Shown: in pieces, positions 8,113 through 16,207 of the stretch | Position numbering within the stretch: position 1 is the stretch's first letter | How the letters are laid out: each line of letters starts with the position of its first letter | Assembly (NCBI GenBank): GCA_030647435.1 | Contig: JAUSJX010000107.1 | Span: forward strand, 18,982 to 82,981 | Length of the DNA: 64,000 nucleotides | Source: Candidatus Rokuibacteriota bacterium | GTDB lineage: Bacteria; Methylomirabilota; Methylomirabilia; Rokubacteriales; CSP1-6 | Reading direction: 5' to 3' | The notes under the pieces: model-generated | Databases searched by the model: none | What the model was told of the DNA's origin: nothing | What the model saw: only the letters and a program-made list of their open reading frames with translations | Translations under genes and position numbers: made by a program

Positions 8113-8320
8113 TCACGAGCGGGCAGCCCCCTCGGCAAGAGGGCGGAACGCCTGGTCGCCCGGAATCGTCGCGACGATCTTCGCCAGGTCCCATTCGCTC
8201 TTCGACTCGTCGGGCGTCTTGGCCTGCATCAGGTACATGTCCCGGATCGCCCGCCCGTCCTCGCGGATGCGCCCCTGCCTGGTCATGAAGTCGTTGATCG
8301 GCATCTCCTTCATCTTCGCC
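8113..8320 (-). pseudogene. C-terminal fragment of a branched-chain amino acid ABC substrate-binding protein
   Basis: The minus strand reads KMKEMPINDFMTRQGRIRED, then RDMYLMQAKTPDES, then ATIPGDQAFRPL, the conserved end of Liv-type periplasmic binding proteins. The N-terminal three quarters are absent: at 8318 the sequence switches to the duplicated cytochrome c end. Confidence 0.7.
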
Positions 8321-8422
8321 ATGCCCAGCTGGAAGGGTCGTCTGTCCGACCCCGAGCTGTGGAAGGTCATCGCCTTCATGTCGTCGCTGGGCGACCAGGC
8401 CCGGGCGGCGGGAGGGAAGTAG
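8318..8422 (+). pseudogene. Truncated copy of the cytochrome c 3' end
   Basis: These 35 codons (AMPSWKGRLSDPELWKVIAF and following) repeat the end of the gene at 5988-6353, including the stop. The haem site and signal peptide are missing, so it is non-functional. Confidence 0.88.
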
Positions 8423-8586
8423 CCCTGAGCGGTCCCCCTATGTCCCCCGCACGTAGCGCTGGAGCAGGAGGGTGAGGCCGAAGCCGCCCGCGCCCCACGC
8501 GGCGGCGCCGGGCGCTCCCGCGCCGGCCATGAGAAGGCCGTCGAGCAGCGAGATCCCGGCGATGAAGCTCACGACGGCGCGGGGGA
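8318..8586 (+). repeat. 269-bp direct repeat, right copy
   Basis: This is the right partner of 6249-6517 (offset 2069). Here the eboC part belongs to the intact gene and the cytochrome part is the relic, the reverse of the left copy. The ancestral order was therefore cytochrome c next to eboC, tail to tail. Confidence 0.9.
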
Positions 8587-9310
8587 TGTTGGCACGCCCG
8601 GGCCGCACGAGGAGCCAGACGCCGTAGCCGACCCAGGCGAGGAAGCCCAGGTAGAGCGCGGCCCCGACGCCGCCGCGGGTCAGCGCCGGGATCCCGTACG
8701 CGAACGGCGCGCCGAGGAACAAGAGCGGCCAGAGATTTCGAAACGCGGCCAGGTTCTCCTGCTTCGCCACGTAGGTCAGCCCGATGAGGTACGAGAGGAG
8801 CACGGTTGCGCCGATCACCACCGGCGCCCCGAGACCTCCGGCGACGGCGAGCGCAGCGGTCGCGTAGACGAGCACGCGGCATAGCCCCATCAGAAGTGGG
8901 CTCCACGGATTCGCCTTGTGGCGCGCATCGTAGAAGACGATGAGCGCCGCCAGGATGAACCCGGACAGGATCGTGGAGGCATATCCTCGTTGGCCCGTCC
9001 AGGCAGCCTCCGCCGCCAGCGCCGCGAGGCCGGCCGCCAGCAGGCCGTAGCCGGCGGCGAACACGGTCGTCGCCTTCACGAGTCCGGCCGGGATGGGGCG
9101 CTCGGGGCGCTCCCGCGCGTCGATCTCCCGGTCGAAGGCATCGTTGAGATACATGCCCCCGATGTAGAAGAGCGAGAGGGCGAGGGCGAGAAGCGCCGGC
9201 GGACCAGGGCCGACGGAGACGCCCGCGAGCGCGACGCCCGCCAGCACGTTGGTCCAGACCGTCGGCAGGTTGGAAATCCGACCGAGCCGGAGGTAGACGC
9301 TCCAACTCAC
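8438..9310 (-). CDS. eboC: UbiA-family prenyltransferase, EboC-like
   Basis: The protein has 290 residues and about eight membrane helices. The first Asp-rich motif is NDAFDREID (residues 56-64), followed by ARERPERPIP; the second region is YDARHKAN (127-134). These bind the prenyl diphosphate and Mg2+ in UbiA enzymes. It is divergent from eboA with 182 bases between, and the eboA/eboB/eboF neighbours identify it as EboC of the Ebo cluster. Known Ebo systems move a metabolite precursor (for example in scytonemin synthesis in cyanobacteria) to the periplasm; the cargo here is unknown. It starts with GTG. Its 3' end is duplicated at 6369-6517. Confidence 0.85.
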   Translation of the reverse strand: MSWSVYLRLGRISNLPTVWTNVLAGVALAGVSVGPGPPALLALALSLFYIGGMYLNDAFDREIDARERPERPIPAGLVKATTVFAAGYGLLAAGLAALAAEAAWTGQRGYASTILSGFILAALIVFYDARHKANPWSPLLMGLCRVLVYATAALAVAGGLGAPVVIGATVLLSYLIGLTYVAKQENLAAFRNLWPLLFLGAPFAYGIPALTRGGVGAALYLGFLAWVGYGVWLLVRPGRANIPRAVVSFIAGISLLDGLLMAGAGAPGAAAWGAGGFGLTLLLQRYVRGT

Positions 9311-9382
9311 GCGGGCTGTCTCTCCACGACACAGACGCTAGCAAGCGCGGGAGCCGGGTGTCAAACGGACTCGGCAAGGCGC

Positions 9383-9412
9383 TTGCGGTCGCGTTCCCCC
9401 CTCGGCTATGCT
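9383..9412 (+). promoter_or_regulatory. Candidate promoter for eboA-eboB-eboF
   Basis: TTGCGG at 9383-9388 and TATGCT at 9407-9412 are spaced by 18 bases, inside the 182-base divergent region between eboC and eboA. The distance to the chosen start at 9493 is about 80 bases. By pattern only. Confidence 0.45.
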
Positions 9413-9492
9413 CAGCGCGCGCGGGACCGGGACAGGCGCCTTCGATGCGAGAGGGACGCGGAGTCGTTGGGACGGGAACGGAGGGCCGCTTG

Positions 9493-10209
9493 GTGACGCT
9501 GATTTCATCGCAGGTGGAAAAGGCGCTTCGGGAGCTCGTGGAGCGCAGGACCGAGACGGCGTCCCGTGAGTGGCTCGCGCGGACGTCCGCGGCGTTCGGG
9601 GCCGCGCCGGACCGCGGTGCGCTCCTGGAGGCCTTCACGGCCGCGACCCGACGGCTCGGCCGGGCCCGCCTCGCGCCCACCGAGGAGGAGATCGCGCGGC
9701 TGGCCGGGGCCGGCGTAAGCTGGCCGATCGGGACCTGGGGAGCGGACGAGCTCGGCCGGGTCGCGCTGCTCGTCGCGGCGGCCGCCCACTGGCCCGAGGC
9801 CGAGCTGGAGGCGCTTGTGGAGGAATGCTACCGCCAGGGTGACGGCGCCGAGCGGCAGGCCGTGCTGCGGGCCTTGCCCCTGCTGCCCGCGCCGGAGCGA
9901 TTTCTCGAGATCGCCGTGGACGCGTGCCGGAGCCATATCCAGCCGCTCTTCGAAGCGATCGCGTGTGAGAACCCGTATCCGGCGCGTCATTTCCCAGAGC
10001 TCAACTTCAACCAGATGGTTCTCAAGGCGCTGTTTACGGGGGTCGCGCTGGCGCGGATCATTGGGTGCGACGGCCGCGTGACTTCCGAGCTCAGCCGGAT
10101 GGCCGCCGACTACGCGAGCGAGCGGCGGGCGGCCGGGCGGAGCGTTCCGCCGGACATTGGGCGACTCACAGGGGGCCGACTCACCGGAGACAGGGGAGAC
10201 CAACCATGA
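9493..10209 (+). CDS. eboA: EboA family metabolite traffic protein
   Basis: This 238-residue protein has the recognisable EboA features: RALPLLPAPERF (127-138), ACENPYPARHFPE (157-169), NFNQMVLKALFTG (171-183) and a C-terminal DYASERRAAGRSVPPDI helix. EboA has no known enzymatic activity; it is required with the other Ebo proteins for moving a precursor across the membrane in cyanobacteria. GTG 9493 was chosen because GGAG lies about 12 bases upstream and family proteins begin near this point; ATG 9445 is possible. The stop overlaps the eboB start (ATGA-type), so they form an operon. Confidence 0.88.
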   Translation: MTLISSQVEKALRELVERRTETASREWLARTSAAFGAAPDRGALLEAFTAATRRLGRARLAPTEEEIARLAGAGVSWPIGTWGADELGRVALLVAAAAHWPEAELEALVEECYRQGDGAERQAVLRALPLLPAPERFLEIAVDACRSHIQPLFEAIACENPYPARHFPELNFNQMVLKALFTGVALARIIGCDGRVTSELSRMAADYASERRAAGRSVPPDIGRLTGGRLTGDRGDQP

Positions 10210-11090
10210 AGCTCTTCGATCCGCACATCCACATGACGTCCCGGACCACGCTCGACTACGAAGCCATGGCCGGGGCGGGCATCGCAGCCGTCGTGGAGCC
10301 ATCGTTCTGGATGGGACAGCCCCGCACGCACGTGGGCTCCTTCGAGGACTACTTCGCCTCGCTGCTGGGTTGGGAGCGGTTCCGCGCCAGCCAGTTCGGC
10401 ATCCGCCACTTCTGCACGCTCTCGCTCAACCCGAAAGAGGCCAATTCCGCGCGGATCGCCCAGGGCGTGATCGACCTGCTGCCCCGCTACCTCTCCAAGG
10501 ATGGAGTCGTGGCGGTGGGCGAGATCGGCTACGACGACATGACGTCGGAGGAAGACAAGTACTTCGCCGCGCAGCTCGAGCTGGCGATCCGGTTCGACCT
10601 GCCGGTGCTGATCCACACGCCCCACCGCGACAAGAAGCGCGGAACCGAGCGGAGCCTCGCGCTCATCCGGGAGGTGGGGTTCCCCGAGGAGCGGGCGCTC
10701 ATCGACCACAACACCGAGGAGACGCTGCCGCTGGTGCTCGAGAGCGCGTGCTGGGCGGGCCACTCCATCTACCCCTTCACGAAGATGGACGAGCCGCGCA
10801 TGGTCGCCCTCGTCAAGCGATATGGTCCAGACCGGATCCTGATCAACAGCGCGGCCGACTGGGGCGTGAGCGACCCGCTGAAGGTCCCCAAGACCGCCGC
10901 CCTCATGCGCGAGAGCGGGATCTCCGAGGCGGACATCGAGCGGATCGTGTGGGAGAACCCCGTCGCCTTCTTCAGCCAGAGCGGCCGACTGGACCTCGGC
11001 CCCGCGGCGGACAGCCCGGCAATAGACCAGACGCAGCTGTGGGAGGGGAACTCGGTCCTGCGGGGCCAGCAGCCCATCGTGAAGCGCTGA
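10206..11090 (+). CDS. eboB: TatD-like metal-dependent hydrolase, EboB-like
   Basis: The protein has 294 residues and a TatD-type TIM barrel: DPHIHM (5-10) with two metal-ligand His, GEIGYDD with the bridging Glu, LIHTPH, a later IDHN, and INSAADWG with the final Asp. It overlaps eboA by four bases and precedes eboF by 12 bases. In Ebo clusters this gene is EboB. The physiological substrate is not known. The long C-terminal tail after NPVAFFSQSGRLDL is typical of EboB rather than of housekeeping TatD nucleases. Confidence 0.85.
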   Translation: MKLFDPHIHMTSRTTLDYEAMAGAGIAAVVEPSFWMGQPRTHVGSFEDYFASLLGWERFRASQFGIRHFCTLSLNPKEANSARIAQGVIDLLPRYLSKDGVVAVGEIGYDDMTSEEDKYFAAQLELAIRFDLPVLIHTPHRDKKRGTERSLALIREVGFPEERALIDHNTEETLPLVLESACWAGHSIYPFTKMDEPRMVALVKRYGPDRILINSAADWGVSDPLKVPKTAALMRESGISEADIERIVWENPVAFFSQSGRLDLGPAADSPAIDQTQLWEGNSVLRGQQPIVKR

Positions 11091-11102
11091 CGCCGGGGCA
11101 TC

Positions 11103-12497
11103 ATGCACCGGACCGTCGCCCTGCTTGTCGTCGGCCTGACCGGTGACCTTCTCGGCGACGCCACACCGAATCTCCAGGCGCTCAGCCGGGAGGGATGCGC
11201 GCGGCCGCTCGAGCCCGTCCTGCCCGCCGTCACCTGCTCCGTCCAGTCCACCTTCACCACGGGGCTCCCGCCGAGAGACCACGGCGCGGTCGCCAACGGC
11301 TGGTACTTCCGCGACCTGGGGGAAGTCTGGCTCTGGCGACAGTCCAACCGGCTCGTGGCTGGAGAGAAAATCTGGGAGACGGCCGCCCGGCGCGATCCGG
11401 CCTTCACCTGCGCGAATCTCTTCTGGTGGTACAACATGTACTCGACCGCCACCTACGCCGTCACGCCGCGGCCCATGTACCCGGCGGACGGGCGGAAGCT
11501 CCCCGACATCTACACGGAGCCGCCCGAGCTCCGCGCGGAGCTCCAGGGGCGGCTCGGCACCTTCCCGCTGTTCAACTTCTGGGGACCGACGGCGGACATC
11601 ACCTCGAGCCGGTGGATCGCCGACTGCGCGCTGCACGTCTACGACACGCGCCGGCCGACGCTCACTCTCGTCTACCTGCCGCATCTCGACTACAACCTGC
11701 AGCGCTTAGGTCCCCGCCACCCCGATCTCCGGAAAGACCTCGGCGCCATCGACGCCCTCTGCGGCGAGCTGATCCGGCACGTGCGGCGCGACGGGGCCCG
11801 GGTCGTCGTGCTCTCGGAGTACGGCATCACGGAGGTCCGGGGTCCCGTCCATCCGAACCGCGCCCTACGCGAGGCCGGGCTCATCCGGGTGAGGACCGAG
11901 CTCGGGCGAGAGCTCCTGGACGCCGGGGCGTCCGAGGCCTTCTGCGTCGCGGACCACCAAGTGGCGCACGTCTACGTGCGGCGCCGCGAGCGGGTCGCCG
12001 AGGTGAAGCGGCTCCTCGAGGCGCTCCCGGGCGTCGCGGCCGTGCTCGACGACGAGGGGAAGCGCGCACATGGGCTCGATCACCCGCGCTCGGGGGAGCT
12101 GGTGGCGCTCGCCGCCCGCGACCGCTGGTTCACCTACTACTACTGGCTCGACGACCAGGTGGCGCCGGACTTCGCGCGCACCGTCGATATCCACCGCAAG
12201 CCCGGCTACGATCCGGTCGAGCTATTCCTGGATCCGGCGCTGCGCGCCCCCAAGCTCAAGGTGGGCTGGACGCTGCTCAGGAAGGCGGCCGGGTTCCGGT
12301 ACCTCATGGACGTGATCCCGCTCGACGCGAGCCTCGTGCGAGGCTCCCACGGCCGGCTCCCCGAGACCCCCGAGGCCGGTCCCGTGCTGATCTCGAGCGA
12401 GGCCGGGCTCGTTCCCGCGGATGTCGTGCGGGCTACCGACGTCAAGTCGCTCCTCCTGGCCCACGTGTTCGGGCTCGCACCCGGGGTCAGGTCTTGA
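11103..12497 (+). CDS. eboF: Alkaline-phosphatase-superfamily phosphodiesterase, EboF-like
   Basis: The protein has 464 residues. The N-terminal VVGLTGD supplies the first metal Asp, and VTCSVQSTFTTGLPP carries the Thr nucleophile region of nucleotide pyrophosphatase/phosphodiesterases. Later YLPHLDYNLQR, LSEYGI and ADHQVAHVYV supply further ligands. It is the last gene of eboABF. It is not certain whether the protein is cytoplasmic, as no clear signal peptide is seen. The final residues PGVRS and the stop are encoded inside the left terminal repeat of the downstream transposase element, so the native C-terminus may have been replaced. Confidence 0.8.
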   Translation: MHRTVALLVVGLTGDLLGDATPNLQALSREGCARPLEPVLPAVTCSVQSTFTTGLPPRDHGAVANGWYFRDLGEVWLWRQSNRLVAGEKIWETAARRDPAFTCANLFWWYNMYSTATYAVTPRPMYPADGRKLPDIYTEPPELRAELQGRLGTFPLFNFWGPTADITSSRWIADCALHVYDTRRPTLTLVYLPHLDYNLQRLGPRHPDLRKDLGAIDALCGELIRHVRRDGARVVVLSEYGITEVRGPVHPNRALREAGLIRVRTELGRELLDAGASEAFCVADHQVAHVYVRRRERVAEVKRLLEALPGVAAVLDDEGKRAHGLDHPRSGELVALAARDRWFTYYYWLDDQVAPDFARTVDIHRKPGYDPVELFLDPALRAPKLKVGWTLLRKAAGFRYLMDVIPLDASLVRGSHGRLPETPEAGPVLISSEAGLVPADVVRATDVKSLLLAHVFGLAPGVRS

Positions 12498-13473
12498 AAT
12501 CCAACACGCTGGACGCGACGGGGTACTCAGCGCTCCGCGACAGGGCACGGCTCACCGTCGCGTAGTGCACGCCGAGGAACTCTCCGATCTCCTTCATGGT
12601 GTAGCCGTGCTCATGGACTGCGAGGGCACATCGCGCATCGCGGTCGCATTTGGACGTGACGTTTGTGAAGAGCGCGGCCAGCGGTGGACGCAGGGCGAAA
12701 CGCTGCGCCCGCGGTACCTCGACGAGGGTGGCGGCGTCCGGAGCTCGCTCACGCAGGCGAGCCAAGAAATCGGCGTCACCCATCACAAGCCGCGAGCTGA
12801 GGGGCTCCAGCGGATCGGCTGTCTCCGCGAGCCCCGCTTCGACGAACTGCCGGTACCGATGCTCCGCCCGCGCGCGGACGGGCGTGTCGCCAAGGGACAA
12901 CACCCAATCCACCGTCAGGAACGTGGGCACGGGCGCCTCGCCCGCCGTGGCGCGGTAGCTACTCCAGGGCCACCGTCCGGGATGGGTGACGAGGCCCGCG
13001 CGCACCGGGTTGAGTACGACATAGCGGCAGACCTCGCGCAGATAAGCATCCCGGTCCACCACTTGGGCATGGAACCGCCCCTGCAGTACGTGCCCGGGGC
13101 GCTCGTGCCGGCGGGCGAAGCGCTGGCTGTACACTCCGTTGAGCTGGCGCATGGCGCGGGAGAGATTGGCCTCGGGAGTTTCCAGCAGGAGGTGGTAGTG
13201 ATTGCCCATCAGGCAGTACGCGTGGCACAGGATGTGGTACCGCGCGACAGTGGAGGCGAGCACCGCCAGGAAGCTCTCGCAGTCTGCGTCATCCTCGAAG
13301 ATGGGCTGGCGCCCGTTGCCGCGGGCCGTGACATGATAGAGCGCGTCCTTGAAGGCCAAGCGAAGCGGCCGTGCCATAGCTCGACCGTACCGCCACGCTG
13401 GTGCGTTGCTCAAGATGTACTCGGCGAGATACGCTGATGAAAGTAGAAATGTCGTAATGCAAGACCTGACCCC
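12483..13473 (-). mobile_element. REP-associated tyrosine transposase (RAYT) element with 14-bp inverted ends
   Basis: GGGGTCAGGTCTTG at 12483-12496 is exactly inverted at 13460-13473. The 991-bp segment between contains one Y1-type transposase on the minus strand. The stop codons of both neighbours (eboF at 12495-12497 and the CoA-transferase at 13473-13475) lie in or touch the ends. No target duplication is obvious. Confidence 0.8.
12487..13377 (-). CDS. Y1 HUH transposase, REP-associated (TnpA_REP type)
   Basis: The protein has 296 residues from ATG 13377. It starts with the typical MARPLRLAFKDALYHVTARG NGR segment split at residue 20, then carries MGNHYHLLLET with the HUH pair His60-x-His62 and RQLNGVYSQRF with the probable nucleophile Tyr83. 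The middle VVLNPVRAGLV is also typical. A C-terminal helix-turn-helix (MKEIGEFLGVHYATVSRA) resembles the extension found in larger RAYTs. Such enzymes cut and join single-stranded DNA at REP-like hairpins, which do occur in this window. The gene's stop is inside the left inverted end. Confidence 0.88.
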   Translation of the reverse strand: MARPLRLAFKDALYHVTARGNGRQPIFEDDADCESFLAVLASTVARYHILCHAYCLMGNHYHLLLETPEANLSRAMRQLNGVYSQRFARRHERPGHVLQGRFHAQVVDRDAYLREVCRYVVLNPVRAGLVTHPGRWPWSSYRATAGEAPVPTFLTVDWVLSLGDTPVRARAEHRYRQFVEAGLAETADPLEPLSSRLVMGDADFLARLRERAPDAATLVEVPRAQRFALRPPLAALFTNVTSKCDRDARCALAVHEHGYTMKEIGEFLGVHYATVSRALSRSAEYPVASSVLDFKT

Positions 13474-14669
13474 TACGAGATGCCGGTGGCGCGCAGGCGC
13501 GTGATCTCCTCCTCGCTGTAGCCTGACTCGCGCAGAATCTCGTCCGTGTGCTGGCCCGGCATGGGCGGCGGGCGCCGCATGGCCGCGCGGCCGGTCGAGA
13601 GCTCGAGCGGGAAGCGGAGGAGCTTGACGGGCCCCGCCACGGGATGCTGGATCTCCTCGACGGCGTCGGCCGCCTGCACGGCGGGGTCGGCGAAGGTCTC
13701 AGTATAGGTATTGATGGGCGCCGCCCAGATGCCCTGCGGCACCAGGCGCTCGAGCCACTCCGCCGTCGTGCGCTCGCGTGTGACGGGGTCGATGAGCCGG
13801 GCGACGGCCTCGCGCGCCTCGAAGTTCCACGTGACGGCGACGTAGGGCTCGAGCGCGGGCAGCGGGAGCGCGCGCGCCAGCGCGCCGAGCGGCGACATGG
13901 AGAGCACGATGTGCCCGTCGCGCGTCGCGTACACGCCGTAGGGCGGCGGGTGGAACATGCTCGCGAGCCCGGTCGGGCTCTTCTCGAGGCGCGCGCCGTT
14001 CAGGTGATACGACGCGACCTCGATCTGGAGATCGAGCGCGGCCTTGAGCATGCTGGCCTCGACCTGGAGGCCCTTGCCGGTGCGCGCACGCTCGAGGAGC
14101 GCCGCCAGCACGCCCATCGCGAGCAGCGCCGCGCCGTGCTGGTCGATGACGGCCGTGCCGACGGGCGTCGGCGGCTGGTCCGCGCGGCCGGAAATGGAGG
14201 CGAGGCCGGAGAACGCTTGCATGAGAAGGTCCTGCCCCGGCCTGTCGCGGTACGGGCTCGACTCGCCGTAGCCCGAGGCCGAGGCGTAGATGAGCCGCGG
14301 GTTGATCTTGGAGACGTCGTTCCAGCCCAGCCCCAAGCGCTCCATGACTCCCGGCCTGAAGTTCTGGACGAGCACGTCCGCGCTCTCGACGAGCCTGCGT
14401 GCGACGGCGAGGCCCTCGGGCTTCTTCAGGTCGAGCGTCAGGCTGCGTTGGTTCCTGTGCGCCAGGAGGAAGAAGACGCTGACGCCGTTGAGAAACAGAT
14501 TGGCGCCCGACCAGTGCCGCTCCCAGAGCGTCCCGCCCGGCGGCTCGATCTTGACCACGTCGGCGCCCATGTCGGCGAGGAACTGGACGCCCGACGGCCC
14601 GAGCAGGAACTGGGTGAACGAGAGGACGCGGACGCCCGCGAGGACGCTGAGCGCCGGGCGCTCGCTCAC
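13473..14669 (-). CDS. CaiB/BaiF family CoA-transferase
   Basis: The protein has 398 residues and the class III CoA-transferase pattern: LAGVRVLSFTQFLLGPSG, ADMGADVVKIEPPGG, NQRSLTLDLKKPEG, LVQNFRPGVMERLGLG, GQDLLMQAFSGL and the late PMPGQHTDEIL. These enzymes swap CoA between carboxylic acids. GTG 14669 is chosen because it overlaps the upstream MaoC stop (GTGA) and starts directly at the family N-terminus. Pairing with MaoC suggests activation and hydration of an organic acid. Its stop touches the end of the RAYT element, so its last residues could be altered. Confidence 0.87.
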   Translation of the reverse strand: MSERPALSVLAGVRVLSFTQFLLGPSGVQFLADMGADVVKIEPPGGTLWERHWSGANLFLNGVSVFFLLAHRNQRSLTLDLKKPEGLAVARRLVESADVLVQNFRPGVMERLGLGWNDVSKINPRLIYASASGYGESSPYRDRPGQDLLMQAFSGLASISGRADQPPTPVGTAVIDQHGAALLAMGVLAALLERARTGKGLQVEASMLKAALDLQIEVASYHLNGARLEKSPTGLASMFHPPPYGVYATRDGHIVLSMSPLGALARALPLPALEPYVAVTWNFEAREAVARLIDPVTRERTTAEWLERLVPQGIWAAPINTYTETFADPAVQAADAVEEIQHPVAGPVKLLRFPLELSTGRAAMRRPPPMPGQHTDEILRESGYSEEEITRLRATGIS

Positions 14670-15097
14670 TCGACGCCCTTGAGGATGTGGGTCGCCGCGC
14701 ACACCACGTCGCCGCGCTGGGTGGTGCAGGTGACGCGCGCGAAGGTCTTCCGCTGGACCGGGTCGCGCTCGACGATCTCGTAGTCGACCGTGACCGTGTC
14801 GCCGATGAAGAGCGGGGCGGGGAAGCGGACCTTGTCGTAGCCGTAGGAGACCCAGGTGCCCGCCAGCCCCTCGAGGATCTTCGTCGAGGTGTTGGACATG
14901 AGCCCGAGGGCGAGCGCGCCGTGGGCGATGCGCCGGCCGTACTTGGTCTTGCGCATGTACTCTTCGTCCACGTGGTTGGGCGAGAGATCTCCGGTGATGC
15001 CGGCGAAGAGGTAGACGTCAGATTCCGAGATGGTTTTGCTGAAGGTGACGCGGCGTCCGATCGTGAGCGCCTCGAACCCGTCCTTGGCCATTGCCAT
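14666..15097 (-). CDS. MaoC-like (R)-specific enoyl-CoA hydratase
   Basis: The protein has 143 residues, a single hotdog domain with the hydratase-2 motif: Asp37 and His42 in GDLSPNHVDEEYM, followed by RRIAHGALALGL. It should hydrate trans-2-enoyl-CoA or a related dicarboxylic acyl-CoA, or dehydrate the reverse product. It lies upstream of, and overlaps, the CaiB-type gene in one short operon. A GGAGAGAGAAAGGAG-like ribosome site is present before ATG 15097. Confidence 0.86.
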   Translation of the reverse strand: MAMAKDGFEALTIGRRVTFSKTISESDVYLFAGITGDLSPNHVDEEYMRKTKYGRRIAHGALALGLMSNTSTKILEGLAGTWVSYGYDKVRFPAPLFIGDTVTVDYEIVERDPVQRKTFARVTCTTQRGDVVCAATHILKGVE

Positions 15098-15175
15098 GTC
15101 GTGCTCCTTTCTCTCTCCCGCGAAGCGGGCTGACTGTAGGGCCGGGCGCGGGCGGCGTCAAGCCTGCCGATAGGG

Positions 15176-15181
15176 TAGGAT
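15176..15181 (+). promoter_or_regulatory. Candidate -10 box giving a leaderless transcript
   Basis: TAGGAT ends eight bases before the ATG at 15189, so a normal start point would fall on or beside the start codon. No convincing -35 hexamer was found. Confidence 0.3.
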
Positions 15182-15188
15182 CCCTCTC

Positions 15189-15737
15189 ATGAGCCGCAAC
15201 CGAAAGCTTCTCGCGGCGTGCTCCGGCCTCTGGCTGGGCTTTGCCGCAGGCTGCGCGCGCGTGCCCGGCGTCGAGGTGCCGGACGTCCGGACGCCGCCCG
15301 AGGTCGTGGTCGAGATACTGAGGCTCGCCCGCGTGGGCCCGGGCGATACGGTCTATGACCTGGGCTCGGGCGACGGGCGCATCGTGATCGCGGCCGCGCG
15401 CGATTTCGGGGCGCGCGGGGTGGGGATCGAGCTGGATCCGGATCTCGTGGCCGAATCAGCGAAGAACGCCCGGCGCGCTGGCGTTGCGGAGAACACGCGC
15501 TTCCTCCTGCAGGACATCTTCGAGGCCGACATCAGCGCGGCGACCGTCGTCACGATGTATTTGTCGCCCGACGTCAACCTGCGATTGAAGCCCAAGCTCC
15601 TGTCCCAGCTCAAGCCCGGCTCGCGCATCGTCTCCCACGATTTCCCGATCGGCGTCTGGCAGCCCGCGCGCGTCGCCAACTTCAAGGGCCCCGAGCGCAC
15701 CCACGTGCTCTCGCTCTGGATCGTCCCGCCTCGCTAG
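15189..15737 (+). CDS. Lipoprotein-like class I SAM-dependent methyltransferase
   Basis: The protein has 182 residues. Residues 1-22 look like a lipoprotein signal (basic start, hydrophobic core, AAGC with Cys22). The rest is a Rossmann methyltransferase: VYDLGSGDGR (55-64) is motif I, GVGIELDPDLV the acidic loop, LLQDIFEAD motif II, and SRIVSHDFPIG later. SAM is cytoplasmic, so an exported methyltransferase is odd. Either the signal is an uncleaved membrane anchor or the function has changed. No partner gene is adjacent; it is transcribed away from the MaoC gene and towards nuo. Confidence 0.75.
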   Translation: MSRNRKLLAACSGLWLGFAAGCARVPGVEVPDVRTPPEVVVEILRLARVGPGDTVYDLGSGDGRIVIAAARDFGARGVGIELDPDLVAESAKNARRAGVAENTRFLLQDIFEADISAATVVTMYLSPDVNLRLKPKLLSQLKPGSRIVSHDFPIGVWQPARVANFKGPERTHVLSLWIVPPR

Positions 15738-15788
15738 GGTCCCTGGTTCAGAACGGGGCGCCCGGCCGGGTGCTGATGCATCCGCGTG

Positions 15789-15818
15789 ATACACTGCGCA
15801 CAGGGCCTGTGCTATGCT
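15789..15818 (+). promoter_or_regulatory. Candidate promoter for the nuo operon
   Basis: TGCTATGCT (15810-15818) is an extended -10 box; TACACT or ATACAC about 17 bases upstream is a weak -35. It lies about 36 bases before nuoA. By pattern only. Confidence 0.4.
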
Positions 15819-15853
15819 CCGCGCGGTTTTCCACATTCTCAGGAGGCGCGCAC

Positions 15854-16207
15854 GTGACCGGGTATCTGCCCGTGATGATCTTTCTGGCGCTCATCGTGGC
15901 GTTCGCCGTGGTGTCGCTCGTCGCGGCCTCCGTCCTGCGGCCCGCGCGCCCCTACTTCTCGAAGCTCGAGAACTACGAATGCGGCGCCGAGCCAATCGGC
16001 GAGGCATGGGTGCAGTTCCCCGTGGGCTTCTACCTGGTCGCCTTGATCTTCATCGTCTTCGACGCGCTCGCCATCTTCCTCTTCCCGTGGGCGCTCGTGC
16101 TCCGCGGACTCGGGATGGGCGGCGTCGGCGTGATGGCGCTCTTCGTGGCCATCCTCGGGCTCGGCTGGGTCTACGCGCTCCGGGAGGGCATCCTCGAATG
16201 GAAATAA
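15854..16207 (+). CDS. nuoA: NADH-quinone oxidoreductase subunit A
   Basis: The protein has 117 residues and three membrane helices. The loop after helix 1 contains [19 protein letters not shown], the conserved quinone-site loop with its Cys. The GTG start at 15854 has AGGAGG eight bases upstream. NuoA is a membrane-arm subunit at the junction with the peripheral arm of complex I. It is the first gene of the operon; nuoB starts ten bases before its stop. Confidence 0.93.
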   Translation: MTGYLPVMIFLALIVAFAVVSLVAASVLRPARPYFSKLENYECGAEPIGEAWVQFPVGFYLVALIFIVFDALAIFLFPWALVLRGLGMGGVGVMALFVAILGLGWVYALREGILEWK

